Source of the DNA: Flavobacterium aerium
GTDB lineage: Bacteria > Bacteroidota > Bacteroidia > Flavobacteriales > Flavobacteriaceae
Assembly: GCF_030766725.1 (NCBI RefSeq)
Contig: NZ_JARQWR010000010.1
Span: 62,001 to 126,000 of the forward strand
Direction of reading: 5' to 3'
DNA: 64,000 bases
The notes under the pieces are model-generated. The model searched no databases and was not told the origin of the DNA. It worked only from the letters and a program-made list of their open reading frames with translations. The position numbers and the translations under genes are program-made. Shown here in pieces: positions 27,873-36,145 of this stretch (within the stretch, counting starts at the first letter, position 1; the number at the start of each line of letters is the position of its first letter).

Positions 27873-27924
27873 GAGGTTGTGGTCTAATTAGAAGATGGAC
27901 TTAGATTTTCTTTACAAATAAATC

Positions 27925-28542
27925 TTATTTTTTTAACGAATTTTCAAAAGGAACTCTGTGTAGAATACTTCTGCCTAAAGTAACTTCATCTGCATATTCT
28001 AACTCGTCTCCTACAGATATCCCTCTTGCAATTGTGGACACAATAACATTCGATTCGCCAATCTGCTTATAGATATAGAAATTAGTAGTATCTCCTTCCA
28101 TTGTAGAGCTTAATGCAAAGATTATTTCCGTGACATTACCGCTTTTTATCTTATCTACTAAGGATACTATATTTAATTGATGTGGGCCAACCCCATCAAT
28201 TGGAGATATTTTACCTCCCAAGACATGGTAAGTCCCTCTAAATTGCCCTGTATTCTCAATTGCCATTACATCTCGAATGTCTTCTACAATACAGATTAGT
28301 TGATGATTTCTATTTGGATTAGCACAGATTTCACAAATCTCTACATCTGATATATTATGACAGTTTCTACAAAACATGATGTCTTCACGCATGTTCAACA
28401 ATGCTTGAGTCAGTAATGATGTTTGCTCTTTTGGTTGCTTCAATAAATGTAACACTAAACGCAATGCAGTACGTTTACCAATACCTGGCAATTGTGACAT
28501 TTCATTTACAGCTCTTTCTAATAATTTTGATGAAAATTCCAT
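27925..28542 (-). CDS. recR: Recombination mediator protein RecR
   Basis: 205 residues, the family length. The N-terminal helix-hairpin-helix '[17 protein letters not shown]' is near residue 19, a four-cysteine zinc site '[20 protein letters not shown]' is at 57-76, and the Toprim domain begins '[18 protein letters not shown]' and continues through '[16 protein letters not shown]'. RecR works with RecF and RecO to load RecA at single-strand gaps. It is a single gene here, divergent from the symporter gene, with no recF or recO nearby. Confidence 0.96.
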   Translation of the reverse strand: MEFSSKLLERAVNEMSQLPGIGKRTALRLVLHLLKQPKEQTSLLTQALLNMREDIMFCRNCHNISDVEICEICANPNRNHQLICIVEDIRDVMAIENTGQFRGTYHVLGGKISPIDGVGPHQLNIVSLVDKIKSGNVTEIIFALSSTMEGDTTNFYIYKQIGESNVIVSTIARGISVGDELEYADEVTLGRSILHRVPFENSLKK

Positions 28543-28644
28543 CTTCCAAAATTAATCTTTTTTGATTATTTCATTATTGATAAACGTGATTATTTAGACA
28601 AAAAAACATCTATTTTATTCTCTATAAATAAGTTGGTTTTTTTG

Positions 28645-28651
28645 TACTTTG
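28645..28651 (+). promoter_or_regulatory. Putative -7 element of the symporter gene
   Basis: TACTTTG, one base shorter than TAnnTTTG, stands 24 bases upstream of the chosen ATG at 28675. No clear -33 element is seen. Its position supports the ATG at 28675 over the upstream TTG at 28633, which lies before it. Confidence 0.35.
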
Positions 28652-28674
28652 CCACACATAAAATTAAGCCTTGT

Positions 28675-30180
28675 ATGCAGCCATTTACTATACTAACGAT
28701 TATTATTATTTATTTTGGACTCTTGCTTTTCATTTCAAATGTGATTAGTAAAAAAGACCATGGTAATGAGGCTTTTTTTAAAGCTAATAAAAACTCAAAA
28801 TGGTATTTAGTTGCCTTTGGTATGATTGGAACTGCCTTATCAGGAGTTACCTTCATTTCTGTTCCTGGTGAAGTTGGCTCTCCAAATGGGGAACAATTCA
28901 AATATTTCCAATTCGTTTTAGGAAATGCTATTGGATTCATCATTATTGCAAAAGTATTACTCCCCCTTTACTACCGAATGAATCTAACCTCTATTTATGG
29001 TTATATTGAAAGAAGACTCGGTACATATAGTTATAAAACGGCTGCAACTATTTTTCTAATTAGTAGAACTATTGGTTCTGCTTTTAGACTCTATTTAGTA
29101 GTTATTGTATTGCAGCGTTTTGTTTTTGATTTTTATGGAATTCCCTTTTGGCTTACCGTATTAATTTCTTTAGGTCTTATTTTCGCCTATACTTATAAAG
29201 GAGGCTTAAAAACTATTATTATCACGGATACTCTACAAACATTCTTCTTAGTAAGTTCTGTTTTCTTTACAATTTATTTTATCTGTGATAGTTTAGATTA
29301 TAATATTCCAGAAGCTTTTAAAGCTATAAAAAACAGTAATTACTCTAAGATATTCTTTTTTGAAGATTTCATGGGTAGTCGATATCACTTTGTAAAGCAG
29401 ATCTTAGGTGGGATTTTTGTAACTATCGCAATGGTTGGTCTGGATCAAGATTTAATGCAAAAAAATCTTAGTTGTAAAAATATCGGAGAAGCACAAAAAA
29501 ACATGTTTACTTTCACTGGAATATTTGTTGTGATAAATCTTTTCTTCTTAAGTGTTGGAGCCTTACTCTATATTTATGCTGCAAAATATGGCATTGAAGT
29601 TCCTTTGGACGCAGCAAGTGGAAAGCCAAGAACTGATCTTTTATTTCCAGAAATCGCCTTTAATCATTTAACGATTATTCCTTCAATTGTCTTTTTATTA
29701 GGATTAACTGCCGCAACATTTGCAACAACAGATTCAGCCTTAACAGCCCTTACAACATCTTTCTGTGTGGACTTTTTAGGAATGGATAAAACAGAGAACT
29801 TAGCGAAACCGAATATTGTCCGTACACGACATCTTGTACATATTTCTTTTTCATTCTTAATGTTTCTGGTAATTATCATTTTTAACGCCATTAATGATGC
29901 TTCGGTCGTGAGCATGATTTTCAAAATAGCTTCGTATACCTATGGCCCATTATTAGGGCTTTACTCTTTCGGTTTATTCCTAAAAAGAAGGACAGTTTAT
30001 GATAAAACTGTCCCTTTTATAGCAATATTAGCACCTGCACTAACTTTTGTCTTGAGTAAATATTCTACTGTATTTTTTGGAAATTATACCTTTGACAATG
30101 AGCTTATCATTGTAAATGGACTAATTACTTTCCTCTTATTACTTATTGTGAGTAAACCGACAGTAGCCGAAAAATTGTAG
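28675..30180 (+). CDS. Sodium:solute symporter (SSF family)
   Basis: 501 residues from the ATG at 28675; the frame can be extended to a TTG at 28633, but that would place the start upstream of the likely promoter. Thirteen or so hydrophobic helices are predicted. 'AFGMIGTALSGVTFISVPGEVG' near residue 46 and 'LGLTAATFATTDSALTALTTSFCVDFL' near 343 match sodium:solute symporters, the second holding the Ser/Thr-rich Na2-site region. It imports an unidentified solute (sugar, amino acid or organic acid) with sodium across the inner membrane. Its stop is one base from the stop of the converging CoA-binding gene. Confidence 0.9.
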   Translation: MQPFTILTIIIIYFGLLLFISNVISKKDHGNEAFFKANKNSKWYLVAFGMIGTALSGVTFISVPGEVGSPNGEQFKYFQFVLGNAIGFIIIAKVLLPLYYRMNLTSIYGYIERRLGTYSYKTAATIFLISRTIGSAFRLYLVVIVLQRFVFDFYGIPFWLTVLISLGLIFAYTYKGGLKTIIITDTLQTFFLVSSVFFTIYFICDSLDYNIPEAFKAIKNSNYSKIFFFEDFMGSRYHFVKQILGGIFVTIAMVGLDQDLMQKNLSCKNIGEAQKNMFTFTGIFVVINLFFLSVGALLYIYAAKYGIEVPLDAASGKPRTDLLFPEIAFNHLTIIPSIVFLLGLTAATFATTDSALTALTTSFCVDFLGMDKTENLAKPNIVRTRHLVHISFSFLMFLVIIIFNAINDASVVSMIFKIASYTYGPLLGLYSFGLFLKRRTVYDKTVPFIAILAPALTFVLSKYSTVFFGNYTFDNELIIVNGLITFLLLLIVSKPTVAEKL

Positions 30181-30181
30181 T

Positions 30182-30547
30182 TTAATATTGATTTGTCGTT
30201 AACAAAACCAAAGTACAAGCTACTTCAGCTTTAATTCCGTTTGGAGCTAGTAACTGATAAAACTCAGGATTTTCAGTACCAGGATTAAAGATGACTCTTT
30301 TAGGCTGAAGTCCTATTATGTAATTATAATATTCTCTTTGTCTTGTTGGATTAACATACAGAGTAACTGTGTCAATACCTTTAAAAGGTACCGCTTTTGT
30401 TTGAATTTTAATTCCTGCTACTTCTCCTTCATTTTGTCCTATTGCAACTGTCGAATGTCCTTTATCAACTAGCATATTAATCGCTTTGTAAGCATATCGA
30501 TCTTCCTTTGTAGTAGCGCCGAGAACTAATGTCTTTTTATTTTTCAT
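30182..30547 (-). CDS. CoA-binding domain protein (YccU-like)
   Basis: 121 residues forming a single Rossmann-type CoA-binding domain. It opens 'KTLVLGATTKEDRYAYKAINML' and ends with 'IFNPGTENPEFYQLLAPNGI' and 'VACTLVLL', the pattern of short stand-alone CoA_binding_2 proteins such as YccU. The biological role of these small proteins is not well defined. The gene converges on the symporter gene with only one base between the stop codons, leaving no room for a separate terminator. Confidence 0.88.
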   Translation of the reverse strand: MKNKKTLVLGATTKEDRYAYKAINMLVDKGHSTVAIGQNEGEVAGIKIQTKAVPFKGIDTVTLYVNPTRQREYYNYIIGLQPKRVIFNPGTENPEFYQLLAPNGIKAEVACTLVLLTTNQY

Positions 30548-30619
30548 TTTAATTTCCTTTGGAACAAATTTACTATATTTTACTACTAAGGCTATTCATT
30601 TTTCATAAATTATAACAAT

Positions 30620-31714
30620 CTATTTACTAAACACATAATCCATCGGTAATAAATCACCTGCTTTAAGACTTCCAATATAGGTTCCGAAAACTACTCCTGT
30701 AACTGGAGTATAATTCCCGTTTTTATCTACATATATTTCTGGTTGAAGAAAATCCATAATGGATACATTTCCTGCGTCATATCGAATATGAAAATATTCT
30801 TTTATCCATACATAGCCTGGTTTGGATTGTGCTATCATTCTTTCACTCTCTGCTAAAGTCAATGAAGTACTTCTTTTCTCCTTTTTCGGCAATCCAATGA
30901 TCTTAATCTTCTTTCCTTCTAATGTATCCGATGTTTTAAAATAATTCTTAGGATCGTCCTTGAACCTATTTACATACAACTCAAACTTTTCACTTTCCCA
31001 GCTTTCTTCTGCAATTGTTTTCATCAAATGATTTGCGGATCCTAAATAGGTTTCTTTTCTTTTTTTAACTGCCGATTTACTTCCTTTTGAGACATCTTTA
31101 AAAAACGTTGTGCCCAAATAAACACTTTGTATTACATCAAACGAGGCTAGACTAGTTGCAAAATACTTCACTTCAAAATAGGAAAGATCAAAGAGAATTT
31201 CATATTCTAATTGCTTATTTATAATCTTGAGTGGACTTCTAGCACTGGCAGTTAATGTATTCGTTTTTACATCATACTGAACATTGATATCGTCTTCATT
31301 CAATATTTTGCAGGATTTGGCTGTCTTAGAACTACCTAAAAAATATTCTTTAAAAGCTTGTAGCATTTTTTTACGACTGAAAGGACCATTGCTCACCATT
31401 ACTTCTTGTAAGGCAACCAAATCTTCCTTCATGTAAACTTTAAAGGATTTACCTTGATTGGCCGCTTTATCGACTGTAAGGGTTTCATATCCGACAAAAC
31501 TAAACACTAACGTGTTTTGTGTTTTACCACTTAATGCAATAGCAAAATATCCTTCATTGTTTGTCATTGTACCGAATGTGGTACCGTCTAAATAAACATT
31601 TGCTCCTTCAATTGGCTTTTTTGTAACTTCATCATAAACATACCCACTTAAGGTTTGTGCTGTTAATGACCCAAAAAACAAGAGACATAGTAGTAATAAA
31701 AAATTCTTCATCAA
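30620..31714 (-). CDS. Secreted protein with carboxypeptidase-regulatory-like domain
   Basis: 364 residues. The signal peptide covers residues 1-19 ('...LLFFGSLTAQ'). Residues about 20-105 form a CarboxypepD_reg-like beta-sandwich, with 'SGYVYDEVTKKPIEGANVYLDGT' and 'TNNEGYFAIALSGK', the module also found at the N-terminus of SusC-type receptors. The remaining 250 residues are rich in beta structure and charged residues and I do not recognise them; no TonB-dependent barrel is attached. Such proteins are common in Flavobacteriaceae envelopes and their function is unknown. It stands alone, divergent from marC. Confidence 0.8.
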   Translation of the reverse strand: MMKNFLLLLCLLFFGSLTAQTLSGYVYDEVTKKPIEGANVYLDGTTFGTMTNNEGYFAIALSGKTQNTLVFSFVGYETLTVDKAANQGKSFKVYMKEDLVALQEVMVSNGPFSRKKMLQAFKEYFLGSSKTAKSCKILNEDDINVQYDVKTNTLTASARSPLKIINKQLEYEILFDLSYFEVKYFATSLASFDVIQSVYLGTTFFKDVSKGSKSAVKKRKETYLGSANHLMKTIAEESWESEKFELYVNRFKDDPKNYFKTSDTLEGKKIKIIGLPKKEKRSTSLTLAESERMIAQSKPGYVWIKEYFHIRYDAGNVSIMDFLQPEIYVDKNGNYTPVTGVVFGTYIGSLKAGDLLPMDYVFSK

Positions 31715-31826
31715 GTAGATATAAAAAATAAATGTAAGAAATCTTCTTAATTTCCCGCTGATAATGATTATTTATTTTTAAATTTACTTTACCCCCACAA
31801 CTGAAGACTAATTTTACCTCAAAAAC

Positions 31827-32459
31827 ATGGAACTTTTTTTCTACTTATTTGCCGCGCTTTTCTCAGTCATCAATCCGTTAGGAACCTTACCCATATATGT
31901 AGGTCTTACCATGGAAGAATCAAAGGCTGAACGATCTCGGATTTCACTTTGGACAGCAATCAATGTTTTGATTATTTTGATTATTTCATTCTTTATGGGG
32001 AAATATGTTCTGTCATTTTTCGGAATCAGTATTGATGCTTTAAGAATCGCTGGGGGGCTTATTATCGTTACTTCGGGTTTCTCTCTATTGACTGGTAATT
32101 TCAAAAAACACAAAGGAATTGATAAACGCGTTGAGGAAGACGCCGAAAAAAGAAGTGATATTGCTTTGACTCCACTTGCCATTCCGATGTTGGCTGGTCC
32201 TGGATCTATATCATTATTAATTACTTTTTATCAAGAGTACCAAGAAGTACAAGAAAAAGTAATCGCTACACTTGCCATTGTTGCAGTAGCTTTTGTGATT
32301 TTTATTATTTTAAAAAGTGCTCATTATATTGTCAAAATACTAGGAGCATCTGGAATAAATGCAATCTCAAGAATTGTTGGTTTTATTGTTATCGCTATAG
32401 GGATAGAATACATCAGTAGTTCTGTTGTAAATATTTTAAGAACGATAGTACCTAATTAA
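31827..32459 (+). CDS. MarC family integral membrane protein
   Basis: 210 residues with six predicted membrane helices. The opening 'LFAALFSVINPLGTLPIYVGLT', 'ALRIAGGLIIVTSGFSLLTG' near 70 and 'DIALTPLAIPMLAGPGSISLLI' near 112 are the MarC/UPF0056 signature repeats. The protein is in the inner membrane. The family was once linked to antibiotic resistance but its transport function is not established. It is a single gene, followed by a hairpin that could terminate it and the converging cysN. Confidence 0.9.
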   Translation: MELFFYLFAALFSVINPLGTLPIYVGLTMEESKAERSRISLWTAINVLIILIISFFMGKYVLSFFGISIDALRIAGGLIIVTSGFSLLTGNFKKHKGIDKRVEEDAEKRSDIALTPLAIPMLAGPGSISLLITFYQEYQEVQEKVIATLAIVAVAFVIFIILKSAHYIVKILGASGINAISRIVGFIVIAIGIEYISSSVVNILRTIVPN

Positions 32460-32484
32460 TGTTTTAATTGTTTTACTAAAAATT

Positions 32485-32533
32485 AAAAGTCCCTTCCCTT
32501 AAACTATTGCCGAGTAAAAGGGAATTGACTTTT
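32485..32533. terminator. Bidirectional terminator between marC and cysN
   Basis: AAAAGTC (32485-32491) pairs with GACTTTT (32527-32533), and CCCTT pairs with AAGGG inside. On the plus strand the stem ends in TTTT; on the minus strand it runs on into TTTTAATTTTT. It sits between two converging genes, so it may serve both. Confidence 0.6.
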
Positions 32534-32554
32534 CAAACAAACAAACTAAATATA

Positions 32555-33799
32555 TTAACGTATAAATCCTACTGCAATAGTATTATTGGTTTGAGGATTG
32601 ATTAAGATAAAAGCTCCATTCTTTTTATTCAAATAATAGGAGTCCATAAAAATTGGCATTGCCAACTTGATTTGTACATCGGCAATCTCATTCAATTTTA
32701 TTTCATTTGCCACGAAAGGCTTTGTTGGATTTTCTGGTGGAATAATTGCATCTATTTGTTGTAGTTTACAAACTGATTGTCGCGTACCCGCTTGAATGAC
32801 ATACTTACCTCCTGATGTTGCTTTATTTTCATCTAACCAAACAATTGTTGCATCAATCTCTTTTTGCAATAAATGTCCTTGATCTTCTGCAACCATCATC
32901 ATCCCTCTACTTACATCTATATCATGTTGTAATCGCAACTGTATAGACTCTCCCGCTATTGCGCTAGAAAGTGTGTCTTTAAATTTTCTAATCTCAATTA
33001 CTTTACTCTTTAAACCTGAAGGTAAAATTGTAATCTCATCATTTAAATTGACCGTTCCACTGATTATAGTCCCTGTGTAAGAACGATAATCTACAAAATC
33101 TTGATTCTGTACATGCAAAACTTGCTGCACATCCATTCTGAAAACTTCATTTTCTATTGCATTATCTTCTATACTATGTAATAAATTAGATAATGTATCT
33201 CCATTGTACCATGGCATTGACTGAGATGATAAAACAACATTATCTCCTTTTAATGAACTAATTGGTATAATTTCTATTTTTTGATTTTGTACTGGAAATT
33301 GTTTAACCATTTTTTGAATTTCTGATGCTATTTGTAAAAAAACATCTTCATCATAGTTTACTAAATCCATTTTATTAATACAGAATACTACGGTATGCAA
33401 TCGTAACAATCTACTTATAAAATAATGGCGATGCGTTTGCTCTAGTAAACCTTTACGGGCATCAATCAAGATAATAGAAACTTGTGAATTTGATGCTCCT
33501 GTAACCATATTCCTAGTATATTCAATATGACCCGGACTATCGGCAATAATAAATTTTCGACTAGCTGTCGCAAAATAAATATGAGCTACATCAATTGTAA
33601 TTCCTTGTTCTCTTTCTGCAATTAATCCATCTGTAATCACCGAAAAATCTAAATCTTGCAATCCTTTTTCAAATGTTTTTTTCTCAATTAGTGCTTCTTG
33701 TTCTGTTGTAAGTGCATGACTATCGTATAGTAAACGACCAATCAAAGTACTTTTCCCATCATCAACACTTCCTGCTGTATTTATCCTAAGTAAATCCAT
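32555..33799 (-). CDS. cysN: Sulfate adenylyltransferase subunit 1 (GTPase)
   Basis: 414 residues of a translation-factor-like GTPase. G1 is 'AGSVDDGKSTLIGRLLYD' near residue 9, the switch region holds 'EREQGITIDVAHIYF', G3 is 'DSPGHIEYTRNM' near 91 and G4 is 'CINKMDLV' near 145; two beta-barrel domains follow. CysN drives APS synthesis by CysD from ATP and sulfate. No APS kinase (CysC) domain is fused at the C-terminus, in keeping with the APS reductase encoded upstream. Its ATG overlaps the cysD stop by one base. Confidence 0.95.
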   Translation of the reverse strand: MDLLRINTAGSVDDGKSTLIGRLLYDSHALTTEQEALIEKKTFEKGLQDLDFSVITDGLIAEREQGITIDVAHIYFATASRKFIIADSPGHIEYTRNMVTGASNSQVSIILIDARKGLLEQTHRHYFISRLLRLHTVVFCINKMDLVNYDEDVFLQIASEIQKMVKQFPVQNQKIEIIPISSLKGDNVVLSSQSMPWYNGDTLSNLLHSIEDNAIENEVFRMDVQQVLHVQNQDFVDYRSYTGTIISGTVNLNDEITILPSGLKSKVIEIRKFKDTLSSAIAGESIQLRLQHDIDVSRGMMMVAEDQGHLLQKEIDATIVWLDENKATSGGKYVIQAGTRQSVCKLQQIDAIIPPENPTKPFVANEIKLNEIADVQIKLAMPIFMDSYYLNKKNGAFILINPQTNNTIAVGFIR

Positions 33800-34704
33800 T
33801 AAAAATATCCTCCTTTTTTTCTTTGCTCTAACGCTGCTTCTGATCTTTTATCATCTATACGTGCACCACGTTCTGATGATTTTGAGGCCTTATTCTCATC
33901 TATTACTGCTTCAATCGTATTTGCTTCCGACAATAATGCTGCTGTACAGGTCATATCGCCTACTGTTCTAAAACGTACAATCTTATCTATAATCTCATCA
34001 CTTTCAACTAAATTAAGATGGTCTGAAAATGCTAAATAAGTACTGTCTCTAAAAACCAATTTTCTTGAATGTGCAAAATAGATGTTGGGTAATGTCAATT
34101 CTTCTTGCTTAATATAATGCCATACATCCTCTTCTGTCCAATTGGAAATTGGAAATGCACGGACATTTTCTCCAAAATTAATTTTACCATTTAATATTGT
34201 AAACATTTCTGGTCGTTGCTTTTTTGCATCCCATTGTCCAAAATCATCTCGAACGGAAAAAATTCGCTCTTTGGCTCTTGATTTCTCTTCATCTCTTCGC
34301 GCACCACCCATACAAGCATCAAAACCAAATTCTTCAATAGCATCCAATAACGTTACTGTTTGTAATGCGTTACGACTGGCATATTTACCACTTTCTTCTG
34401 TTGCTTTATTTTGATCTATAGAATCCTGAACATATCGAACAATTAATTCAACACCGAGTTCTTTTACCAATTCATCTCTAAAGGATATTGTTTCAGGAAA
34501 ATTATGCCCTGTATCAATATGCAAAAATGGAAATGGAATTTTTGCTGGATAAAAGGCCTTTTGTGCTAATCGTGCTAGTGTAATGGAATCTTTCCCTCCA
34601 GAAAACAACAATACTGGTTTCTGAAATTGCGCTACTACTTCACGAATAATATAAATACTTTCATCTTCCAAAGTACTTAAATGTCTATTTCTTCTCTCTT
34701 TCAT
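33799..34704 (-). CDS. cysD: Sulfate adenylyltransferase subunit 2
   Basis: 301 residues from the ATG at 34704, which lies one base after the cysH stop and gives the family opening 'RRNRHLSTLEDESIYIIREV'; the longer frame to 34755 would overlap cysH by 50 bases and is rejected. The PP-loop 'LLFSGGKDSITLARLA' is near residue 30, 'FLHIDTGHNFPETI' near 60 and 'ACMGGARRDEEKSRAKERIFS' near 128. With CysN it forms adenosine 5'-phosphosulfate in the cytoplasm. The C-terminal 'RQRKKGGYF'-like tail ('EQRKKGGYF') is the family standard. Confidence 0.95.
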   Translation of the reverse strand: MKERRNRHLSTLEDESIYIIREVVAQFQKPVLLFSGGKDSITLARLAQKAFYPAKIPFPFLHIDTGHNFPETISFRDELVKELGVELIVRYVQDSIDQNKATEESGKYASRNALQTVTLLDAIEEFGFDACMGGARRDEEKSRAKERIFSVRDDFGQWDAKKQRPEMFTILNGKINFGENVRAFPISNWTEEDVWHYIKQEELTLPNIYFAHSRKLVFRDSTYLAFSDHLNLVESDEIIDKIVRFRTVGDMTCTAALLSEANTIEAVIDENKASKSSERGARIDDKRSEAALEQRKKGGYF

Positions 34705-34705
34705 A

Positions 34706-35425
34706 CTAATTATTCTTATCCGATTGTATATGCAGTCCGCATTCTTTTTTTCCATTTTCCCACCACCATCGGCCTGCTCTAAAATCTTCTCCTTTTTCTA
34801 GTGCTCTTGTACAAGGTGCACAACCTATACTTAGGTATCCTTTTTTATATAAACTGTTTATAGGTATTCTATATTCGTCCATAAAATGTTCTACTTCTTC
34901 TAATGAATAATTCAATAATGGATTGAATTTAATTAGTTGAAAACTTTCATCCCATTCCAAAAATGGCATAGATTCTCTATTTGTCGATTGTTCTGCTCTT
35001 AATCCAGTAATCCATAAGTTAGCTCCTTCTAAGGCTCTTTTTAATGGCTTAACCTTTCTTATTCGGCAACATTCTTTTCTATTTTCTATACTTTGATAGA
35101 AACCATTAATTCCTACATTATTCACATAGTTTCTAATATCTTCTTCTTCAGGGAAAAATGTAGCTATTTCTAATAATGGATATTTATTGAGTGTTTTATG
35201 AAATACTTCATATATTTCATTGAATTGTCTTCCTGTATCTAATGTAAAGACATTAACCGCTGAAACATAGGGATACAAAACATGGGTTAGCATTTGGTCT
35301 TCAATACCAAATGAGGTCGAGAAAACTTTTCTACCTTCTACTTTTTCCAAAACAAAAGAAATCATTTCGTCTATTGTTTTTCCTTCTAAAGCTTTATTCC
35401 ATTCTTGTATTTGCTCTTTTATCAT
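34706..35425 (-). CDS. cysH: Assimilatory adenylyl-sulfate (APS) reductase
   Basis: 239 residues. The PP-loop-type core has 'STSFGIEDQMLTHVL' and 'FTLDTGRQFNEIYEV'. Two cysteine pairs are present: 'ENRKECCRIRKVKPL' near 115 and 'SIGCAPCTRALEKGED' near 203. These four cysteines hold the [4Fe-4S] cluster of APS reductases and are absent from PAPS reductases. The C-terminal 'KKECGLH' carries the catalytic cysteine. It should reduce APS to sulfite directly, which agrees with the absence of an APS kinase. Its start overlaps the DUF2061 gene by four bases. Confidence 0.93.
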   Translation of the reverse strand: MIKEQIQEWNKALEGKTIDEMISFVLEKVEGRKVFSTSFGIEDQMLTHVLYPYVSAVNVFTLDTGRQFNEIYEVFHKTLNKYPLLEIATFFPEEEDIRNYVNNVGINGFYQSIENRKECCRIRKVKPLKRALEGANLWITGLRAEQSTNRESMPFLEWDESFQLIKFNPLLNYSLEEVEHFMDEYRIPINSLYKKGYLSIGCAPCTRALEKGEDFRAGRWWWENGKKECGLHIQSDKNN

Positions 35426-35658
35426 TTTCTTGTCAATTTAGACCATGCTCTTTCATGTAAATAATACAACAACATTTTTGAAAGCACTTCAACACTTCCT
35501 ATTGAAAAAGCAATCTTCACACTTCCAGTCAAAATATAGGAAATGATCATAGTATCAATAGTTCCTACAATCCTCCAAGTCACTGCTTTTATTGCAGAAA
35601 TCTTTGGGCTATCTTTAATATTTTTAACGCTTTTTGTTTTTATCAAGTCTATTATCAT
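35422..35658 (-). CDS. DUF2061 small membrane protein
   Basis: 78 residues with two hydrophobic segments. 'KAVTWRIVGTIDTMIISYILTG' near residue 24 and 'AFSIGSVEVLSKMLLYYLHERAW' near 50 are the DUF2061 signature. The function is unknown. The gene overlaps cysH by four bases (ATGA) and is promoter-proximal in the sulfate assimilation operon, so it is made with the APS-forming and APS-reducing enzymes; a role in sulfate or sulfite handling at the membrane is conceivable but unproven. Confidence 0.85.
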   Translation of the reverse strand: MIIDLIKTKSVKNIKDSPKISAIKAVTWRIVGTIDTMIISYILTGSVKIAFSIGSVEVLSKMLLYYLHERAWSKLTRK

Positions 35659-35678
35659 ACCGTTTCATTATCTTTTTT

Positions 35679-35709
35679 CAAATATACTATTAGTCTATAG
35701 AAATACTAG
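35679..35709 (-). promoter_or_regulatory. Promoter and candidate operator of the cys operon
   Basis: TATATTTG on the minus strand (35679-35686) matches TAnnTTTG 21 bases upstream of the DUF2061 gene; the -33 tetramer (35706-35709) is CTAG and is poor. An imperfect inverted repeat TAGTCT...ATACTA (35691-35708, six-base arms with one mismatch and a six-base spacer) fills the space between the two elements. The Rrf2 regulator gene ends only 23 bases away and is a candidate to bind it. Confidence 0.45.
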
Positions 35710-35731
35710 ATTAATTTGTGAAAAAATTTTG

Positions 35732-36145
35732 TTACAGCAATGTTAAATCATATAACGACTTACCTTCTAACACTTTAAGTGTATTATCTCTTACCTCAAT
35801 CATTAATTTATTTAATGTACAAGCATCTTCACTTGGACAGTCATCACATTTTTCGTAATAATTTAAACTTACACATGGCAACATGGCAATTGGTCCGTCC
35901 AATAGTCTAATTACTGAAGCCACCGTAATTTCAATAGCTGGTTTCAGTAAATAATATCCACCACCTTTACCTTTTTTAGATCCAACTACTCCTATTTTCT
36001 TCAATTCAAGTAAAATACTCTCCAAGAATTTTTTAGAAATCCCTTCTTTCTCTGAAATTTCAGATATCAATATAGGCATTGATTTATCTTGACGGGCAAG
36101 ATAAATCAATGCTTTTAATCCATATTTAGTTTTTTTAGACAGCAT
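35732..36145 (-). CDS. Rrf2 family transcriptional regulator
   Basis: 137 residues. The winged HTH lies at residues 1-65, with 'KTKYGLKALIYLARQ', 'SEISEKEGISKKFLESILLELKK' and 'GSKKGKGGGYYLLKP'. Cysteines follow in 'LPCVSLNYYEKCDDCPSEDACTL', in the place where IscR and related members hold an Fe-S cluster. The gene's ATG overlaps the ctlX stop by one base, and the next transcription unit is the cys operon. A role as Fe-S- or cysteine-sensing regulator of sulfur assimilation (like CymR or IscR) is an inference. Confidence 0.88.
   Translation of the reverse strand: MLSKKTKYGLKALIYLARQDKSMPILISEISEKEGISKKFLESILLELKKIGVVGSKKGKGGGYYLLKPAIEITVASVIRLLDGPIAMLPCVSLNYYEKCDDCPSEDACTLNKLMIEVRDNTLKVLEGKSLYDLTLL

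Larger units (their letters stand above)
27578..27924. other. 347-base intergenic region between converging genes, rich in inverted repeats
   Basis: No credible coding sequence is seen between the LuxR-type gene and recR. The stretch holds a 12-bp palindrome (27608-27619), a promoter-like TACATTTG (27644-27651), a 17-bp pairing segment proposed below as a structured RNA, a crossing inverted repeat (27631-27645 with 27710-27724, 14 of 15 bases), a run of seven C at 27797-27803, and a perfect 14-bp hairpin (27835-27872). This is far more structure than other gaps of the window show. Confidence 0.7.

Noticed and set aside
28633..28674. TTG start for the sodium:solute symporter
   Set aside because: The likely -7 element (28645-28651) lies downstream of it, so the transcript would not contain that codon.
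34705..34755. Longer cysD start (17 extra residues)
   Set aside because: It would overlap cysH by 50 bases and adds sequence not typical of CysD; the ATG at 34704 gives the family N-terminus.
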